From positions 1 through 64,000 of the forward strand of contig JAFQYO010000019.1 in the NCBI GenBank assembly GCA_017406405.1: 64,000 nt of DNA. The letters are read 5' to 3'. The notes under the pieces are model-generated. The model had not been told where the DNA came from. It saw nothing but the letters and a program-made list of their open reading frames with translations, and searched no databases. Every line of letters starts with the position of its first letter. Within the stretch, counting starts at the first letter, position 1. A program made the translations under genes and the position numbers. This document shows, one piece after another, positions 59,786-64,000 of this stretch. Source of the DNA: Candidatus Saccharimonadota bacterium. GTDB taxonomy: Bacteria > Patescibacteriota > Saccharimonadia > Saccharimonadales > Saccharimonadaceae.

Positions 59786-61654
59786 ATGTCTTTTAGTCTT
59801 ATAGCTGCAATCGGAAAAAATAACGAGTTAGGAAAAAACAATGGTTTAATTTTTCATCTTAAAGCAGACATGAAATTTTTTAAAGAAACGACTCTGGGTC
59901 ATAAAATCGTTATGGGCCGAAAAACGTATGATTCGATCGGTCGTCCGCTTCCCGGGCGAAAAAACTACGTCGTTTCGAATTCGGATTTAGACCTTCCTCC
60001 TGGCGTGACCCAAATCCGCGATTTAGATTCCTTCATAAAAAAACATGAAGCCTCGCCCGAAGAGATTTTTATCATCGGTGGCGCAAAAATCTACGCAGAA
60101 TTTCTCCCCTTCGCGACGAGTCTTTATCTCACTGAAGTTGACGCCGAAGAACCCTCTGCGGACGCCTTCTTCCCGGATTTTAAAAAATATTTCAAGCGCG
60201 GAGATAATCTCCGAAAAATACTGCTTTCCACCTCTGAAAATTCATTAAATTTTAACATCATAAAATACACCAGAAAGGACAAGATGAAAGACAAAGTTTT
60301 TGACCTAATAAACTCCGAAAAAATCCGCCAAAGCGAAGGCCTCGAGCTTATCCCGAGCGAGAATTACGTTTCCGAAGACGTGCTTGCCGCCGCCGGCTCT
60401 GTCCTCACGAACAAATACTCCGAGGGCTACCCAAGTTTCAAAGGTATTGGCGAAGACGGCGAATTTTGGGATGAAGAAAAAATTGCCGAAGAAAAACTAG
60501 GGAACTTCCGCTACTATGGTGGCCAAGAAAACATCGACCGAATCGAACGTTTAGCTATCTCTCGCGCCTGCAAGCTTTTCCATGCCGACCACGCAAACGT
60601 CCAGCCTCATTCCGGTGCAAACGCCAACGAAGCTGTCTATTGGGCTTGGTGCGACCCGGGCGACACAATCCTCGCGATGACTCTTCCCGCCGGCGGCCAT
60701 CTTACGCACGGCGCAAAGGTGACTCGCTCCGCTCATATTTATAACTTTGTCGGATATGGCGTCGACGAAACTGGCGATATCGACTATGCTGAGCTCGAAC
60801 GAATCGCAAAAGAAGAGCAACCAAAAATCATCCTCGTCGGCTATTCTGCCTTTATGAAAATTCCTGATTTTGACCGCGTCGCTAAAATCGCGAAAAAAAT
60901 CCCTGGTTGTCTTCTTATGGCCGACATGGCGCATGTCGCTGGCCTTATTGCTGGCGGGGTTCATCCAAACCCTCTCGACCACGGCTTCCACGTTATGACC
61001 ACTACGACCCATAAAACCCTTCGTGGCCCCCGTGGCGGTCTAATCCTCTCGAAAGGGAACGTCGGCTCTCCGCTAAAAAAGCCCGAATCAACCCTCGAAA
61101 ACATCCCGATTCTGATTGACCGTGCCGTTTTCCCGGGAACTCAAGGCGGCCCGCTTGAACACATTATCGCCGCTAAAGCCGTTGCTTTCGGCGAAGCCTT
61201 AAAACCAGAGTTCAAGGATTATGCGAAGAAAATCGTAAAAAACGCAAAAACCCTCGCCTCGGCCTTAAAAAAGGAAGGCTTCGTTCTTCAAGGCGACGGA
61301 ACAGAAAACCATCTTGTCCTCGTAAATGTCAAACAAAGCTTCGGAATTGACGGAAAGTTCTTCGAAAGAGCTCTCGACCGAGTCGGCTTAAACCTGAACG
61401 CAAACGCGATTCCGACTGACAAAGGCACCGCTTTTCGTCCGTCTGGCGTTCGTCTCGGAACTCCGGCTATCACGACCCGCGGTCTTAAAGAGCCCGAAAT
61501 GAAAAAAATCGCTCTCTGGATGCGTCGTGTTGTCGATATTTGTGTTGGTCTTGGCGAAGAGTCTCGTCTCGACTCGGCTTCCGCCGAACTCGAAGAAATA
61601 AGAAAAGAGGTAAAAGCCCTTGCTCTGAAATTCCCAGTTCCTGGAACAAAATAA
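59786..61654 (+). CDS. Dihydrofolate reductase - serine hydroxymethyltransferase fusion
   Basis: One uninterrupted 622-codon frame joins DHFR (1-165: SLIAAIGKNNELGKNNGLIF, VMGRKTYDSIGRPLPGR, IFIIGGAKIYAEFLP) to a complete PLP-dependent SHMT (167-622: GLELIPSENYVSEDVL, HSGANANEAVYWA, PLP lysine in TTTTHKTLRGPRGG). With ThyA just upstream, these are the three steps of the thymidylate cycle. A Met codon at 60284 with AGAAAGGA four bases before it could start free SHMT from the same mRNA, so both a fusion and a separate SHMT are possible. SHMT has an insertion of about 20 residues (GIGEDGEFWDEEKIAEEKLG) in the YxEGYP loop. Confidence 0.93.
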   Translation: MSFSLIAAIGKNNELGKNNGLIFHLKADMKFFKETTLGHKIVMGRKTYDSIGRPLPGRKNYVVSNSDLDLPPGVTQIRDLDSFIKKHEASPEEIFIIGGAKIYAEFLPFATSLYLTEVDAEEPSADAFFPDFKKYFKRGDNLRKILLSTSENSLNFNIIKYTRKDKMKDKVFDLINSEKIRQSEGLELIPSENYVSEDVLAAAGSVLTNKYSEGYPSFKGIGEDGEFWDEEKIAEEKLGNFRYYGGQENIDRIERLAISRACKLFHADHANVQPHSGANANEAVYWAWCDPGDTILAMTLPAGGHLTHGAKVTRSAHIYNFVGYGVDETGDIDYAELERIAKEEQPKIILVGYSAFMKIPDFDRVAKIAKKIPGCLLMADMAHVAGLIAGGVHPNPLDHGFHVMTTTTHKTLRGPRGGLILSKGNVGSPLKKPESTLENIPILIDRAVFPGTQGGPLEHIIAAKAVAFGEALKPEFKDYAKKIVKNAKTLASALKKEGFVLQGDGTENHLVLVNVKQSFGIDGKFFERALDRVGLNLNANAIPTDKGTAFRPSGVRLGTPAITTRGLKEPEMKKIALWMRRVVDICVGLGEESRLDSASAELEEIRKEVKALALKFPVPGTK

Positions 61655-61655
61655 G

Positions 61656-61666
61656 TATGTTATAAT
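61656..61666 (+). promoter_or_regulatory. Extended -10 promoter of tRNA-Ala
   Basis: TATGtTATAAT, ending 9 nt before the mature tRNA 5' end, the same motif used by the leaderless genes. Confidence 0.6.
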
Positions 61667-61675
61667 AAAATGGTT

Positions 61676-61751
61676 GGGGCGTTAGCTCAGCTGATAGAGC
61701 GCGGCATTCGCATTGCCGAGGTCGCGGGTTTGATTCCCGCACGCTCCACCA
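61676..61751 (+). tRNA. tRNA-Ala (anticodon CGC)
   Basis: Acceptor GGGGCGT/ACGCTCC with one G-U pair, discriminator A and encoded CCA. Anticodon stem CGGCA/TGCCG with loop TTCGCAT (anticodon CGC). D-arm AGCTCAGCTGATAGAGC and T-loop GTTTGATTC are normal. A T-run follows the CCA. Confidence 0.94.
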
Positions 61752-61758
61752 TTTTTTA

Positions 61759-61787
61759 TTGACGAAATAATAGTTTCAGATTAAAAT
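61759..61787 (+). promoter_or_regulatory. Promoter and leader of the adenylate-forming enzyme
   Basis: TTGACG, 17 nt, TAAAAT. The RNA would start near 61794, leaving a leader of about 65 nt that contains an imperfect hairpin (GACCCCT...AGGGAGTC) and a long GGAGGGGG ribosome site before a TTG start. Confidence 0.6.
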
Positions 61788-61858
61788 ATGAGGGACCCCT
61801 ATATAAGGGAGTCGACCTTTAAAATGTTGAGATTTCTAAAAGAAAGGAGGGGGTGTGA

Positions 61859-63565
61859 TTGCGCAAGGAAAAAACAGGTTTTCCTTCGATTGACAAGACC
61901 CACCTCAAAGGGGTCAGTTTTTCGAAGCGTTACCCACTGATTCTTCCGCTCAATATGTTCGGAACATTTTTACTCGTAAACTCGAAACGTCTCGAAGAGA
62001 CCGCAGTCATCCAAGGCGATTCCTCTCATACAAAAGGAGAATTGAAAAACGATGTCTGGACAATGATAAAAGGCCTCGCGGGGATAAAGATTCACCCTGG
62101 CGACGTCATGGTTATCTCTGCTCCGAATTCGTATGAAGGAATCGTCCTAACATTAGCAGCCAACGCTTCTGGAATCAAAGTTGTTTACGAAAACAGTGTT
62201 GGAACCGAGGCCCAGCTCCACGAAACTTTAATGTCTCACGGAGCGAACGTTTTAGTGACGACGGATAAAACCGTGGCCTACGCGATAAATCTTTTCGAAA
62301 CAACTACCGAGCTCAGAGCCGTTATTGACTTATCTCGTAAAGGGGTAGGCAAAGGCATAAAATACGAGCTCGGCCGAAAGTACGTGACCTATGACTGGTT
62401 GAAAAATGTCGCAAACGCGTCGAAGTTGGATGTAACGTCGCTAGTCCGGCGGCATCTCTTCGGAAAAAAGGATGCGATTTTTCTCCAGACCAGCGGTTCG
62501 ACCGCCGGTGTTCCGAAATACCCTGTTTTTACGAACGAAAACGTCTTCGCGGCGCTTATGTACGCTAAAAACTCGACCGGAACAAACATGAACGACGCAG
62601 AAGTAAAAAAGGTACTTTGTATCTTGCCGTATCGGTTGCCTTATGGTTGGATGACGATTTTTGTCAACCTTCTCGGCGGGAACCCGGTCGAACTCGCGAC
62701 CGGCGCCTCTCCAGAAGACATCGGGAGATACTATCTCTCGAAACCCAGCTACATTTATGGAACTCCGTTGATTTTCCGAAACTTTATGGACAACACGCCT
62801 GGGGATGCTGACTTGTCGTTCCTGAAAGCCTTCTTCGTCTCGGGATTTTCGATTTCAGAAGAATGGTATAAAGAAGGAATTGATTATCTTCGTTCACATA
62901 ACTCAGACGCAGAAATCCGGAACAACTACGGAATCGGTGAAGCCCTTTGTATTGGCACCGCATCTGATGGTGTTCCGCACCGCGAAGGAACTTCCGGAAA
63001 ATTCTATGTCGGCCCAGAATGGGTCATTGTCGACGAGGATTTGAAAGAAGTTCCGTACGGCGTAAAAGGCGAAGCCTTGCTCAGGTCGAAGTCGCTTTTT
63101 AGTCATTATTTTAAAGACGAGGAAGCGACCAAAAACGCCTTTGTCGAATATCAGGGAAAAAAATACTATCGCACAGGAGACTATGTTTCTCTGAGCGAAG
63201 ACGGCTACGTAACTTTCTACGGCAGAAAAAAACGTTTCTATCAGCCCCTCGGCGCAACCGACAAGGTAAATTGCGAGACGATCGAAAAGGCTCTTTTGTC
63301 TTTCCCGAGTCTTGTTAAGGAATGTGCCGTGGTGATTTTCTCTCCTGATGACAGTCATGAAACAAGCCGAGCTTTTGTCGTAACTCAAAAGTTGTCAAAT
63401 GTTTCTCCGGAAGTGTTGATGAAATGCCTTCGCTCGAAACTCTTAGACTATCAACTTCCCGTGGGGATTACGCTTTTAGATAAGCTTCCTCTCATGGAAT
63501 CCGGGAAGGTTGACTACAAGAAACTCGAAACTATGTGTAAAACCTCAACAGAAAACCGCTCTTGA
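61859..63565 (+). CDS. Adenylate-forming (ANL superfamily) acyl/amino-acid ligase
   Basis: The 568-residue enzyme should start at TTG 61859, placed 7 nt after GGAGGGGG; the first ATG is far inside. Core motifs: P-loop FLQTSGSTAGVPKYPVFT (A3), NNYGIGEALC (A5), YRTGDYVSLSEDGYVTFYGR (A7/A8) and the catalytic Lys in LMESGKVDYKKL (A10). It activates a carboxylic acid as an acyl-adenylate. Substrate is unknown: fatty acid, aryl acid or amino acid are possible. No carrier protein or other synthase domain is nearby. In a CPR genome with little lipid metabolism this gene is unexpected and may be acquired. Confidence 0.85.
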   Translation: MRKEKTGFPSIDKTHLKGVSFSKRYPLILPLNMFGTFLLVNSKRLEETAVIQGDSSHTKGELKNDVWTMIKGLAGIKIHPGDVMVISAPNSYEGIVLTLAANASGIKVVYENSVGTEAQLHETLMSHGANVLVTTDKTVAYAINLFETTTELRAVIDLSRKGVGKGIKYELGRKYVTYDWLKNVANASKLDVTSLVRRHLFGKKDAIFLQTSGSTAGVPKYPVFTNENVFAALMYAKNSTGTNMNDAEVKKVLCILPYRLPYGWMTIFVNLLGGNPVELATGASPEDIGRYYLSKPSYIYGTPLIFRNFMDNTPGDADLSFLKAFFVSGFSISEEWYKEGIDYLRSHNSDAEIRNNYGIGEALCIGTASDGVPHREGTSGKFYVGPEWVIVDEDLKEVPYGVKGEALLRSKSLFSHYFKDEEATKNAFVEYQGKKYYRTGDYVSLSEDGYVTFYGRKKRFYQPLGATDKVNCETIEKALLSFPSLVKECAVVIFSPDDSHETSRAFVVTQKLSNVSPEVLMKCLRSKLLDYQLPVGITLLDKLPLMESGKVDYKKLETMCKTSTENRS

Positions 63566-63581
63566 AAAAGAGCGGTTTTTT
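63552..63581 (+). terminator. Terminator overlapping the ligase stop codon
   Basis: Perfect 12-bp stem AAAACCGCTCTT / AAGAGCGGTTTT with loop GAAA, then more T. The TGA stop lies at the top of the stem. Confidence 0.92.
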
Positions 63582-63642
63582 CTATCATTTTTTCTAAAAT
63601 TCATGATAAAATAAAAATAACCCTAATATCCGTGGAGGTTCT

Positions 63643-64000
63643 ATGCAACTAATCATTATTTTGCTTAACGCAGTCGCGCTTTTGACGATTTTGACTGGCG
63701 CCTCGATTATGTTCGGCGCAGCGAAACAATCTCGAACAAACGCCGTGTGGTTTTTCTTCGCGACTCTTGGCGCGGCGGTTTGGTCTGCTGCGATTGCCTC
63801 CTTCCTTAAACTCCCCGAGTCCTCCGCTAATCTCGCCCCGTTTATCGTCTCCGGAATTATCGCCGGAATCACTTTGACAGACATCTCGCTCCTCGGCTAT
63901 CTCGGTTGGGCCTCCGAAAAAAACGGAAAACTCGCCACCATCTTTTTTATAGTTTTTGGTGCAGTCATAATCGCTCTTCTCGTCCACAATCCCGCTCTTT
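63643..64000 (+). CDS. Polytopic membrane protein, N-terminal part (cut by window edge)
   Basis: The frame starts at ATG 63643 after GTGGAGG and is open to the window end (119 codons). It shows four hydrophobic segments (about 2-26, 34-53, 63-87, 99-115), with AVWFFFATLGAAVWSAAI and DISLLGYLGW between. The aromatic-rich helices resemble the multi-pass sensor region found at the front of some histidine kinases, but no catalytic domain is in view. A TGATAAAAT box lies near 63605. Confidence 0.6.
   Translation, partial: MQLIIILLNAVALLTILTGASIMFGAAKQSRTNAVWFFFATLGAAVWSAAIASFLKLPESSANLAPFIVSGIIAGITLTDISLLGYLGWASEKNGKLATIFFIVFGAVIIALLVHNPAL

Overview
The window looks like chromosome of a Patescibacteria/CPR bacterium, most likely Candidatus Saccharibacteria (TM7). 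This is inferred from gene content and style: compact gene spacing with many 1-60 bp overlaps, a short alanyl-tRNA synthetase, GatCAB, anaerobic NrdD/NrdG, a type IV pilin-like protein, salvage and transport genes, and many lineage-specific secreted or membrane proteins. TGA is used as a stop codon (for example at the mltG end, 18855-18857), which argues against the Gracilibacteria code. No rRNA, CRISPR array or complete mobile element is present.

Layout. 1-1380: AT-rich island debris (HTH protein, DNA-methyltransferase remnant, DUF2726 protein) against the 3' end of tRNA-Lys, followed by tRNA-Val. 1.8-12.4 kb: thioredoxin-like protein, typA, tatD, small proteins, cysteine desulfurase plus mnmA (tRNA thiolation), a secreted basic protein, alaS and an FtsA-like gene. 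12.4-15.4 kb (minus): pseudouridine synthase, response regulator and histidine kinase. 15.4-21.3 kb: a baseplate-J-like membrane protein, a RuvX-MltG fusion, a LysM-CHAP hydrolase and obgE. 21.3-22.7 kb: four start-less C-terminal cassettes with the codon signature of diversity-generating-retroelement (DGR) mutagenesis, a small transcription unit with an opposing promoter, and a free-standing structured RNA. 22.7-30.6 kb: uvrB, gatC-gatA-(HEPN-like)-gatB, a bactofilin-like protein and ung. 30.6-42.2 kb: dCMP deaminase, a cutinase-VWA protein, two giant paralogous membrane proteins, a P-type ATPase and a surface protein. 42.2-49.2 kb: NrdR-box promoter, nrdD, nrdG, trmD, recG, rsmD, a Ser-rich protein and tRNA-Leu. 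49.2-54.1 kb: NYN-domain remnant, pilin, GT-C-type membrane protein and an InlB-repeat surface protein. 54.2-64 kb: DUF362 protein, spermidine/putrescine ABC transporter, thyA, a DHFR-SHMT fusion, tRNA-Ala, an adenylate-forming enzyme and a partial membrane protein.

How the parts connect. dTMP synthesis is nearly self-contained: dCMP deaminase, ThyA, and one polypeptide joining the two enzymes that recycle folate for ThyA, with NrdD/NrdG supplying deoxynucleotides under probable NrdR control. RuvX-MltG and LysM-CHAP form a peptidoglycan-remodelling pair. Cutinase-VWA, InlB-repeat, Ser-rich, giant membrane and pilin proteins form a surface repertoire fitting an episymbiotic life.

Transcription has a strong common theme. 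At least 15 genes start 6-9 nt after a TATAAT or TAAAAT box, usually with an upstream TG (extended -10), so their mRNAs should be leaderless. Operon-internal and secreted-protein genes tend to carry AGGAGG-type ribosome binding sites instead. The most notable candidate system is the cassette array at 21286-22447.
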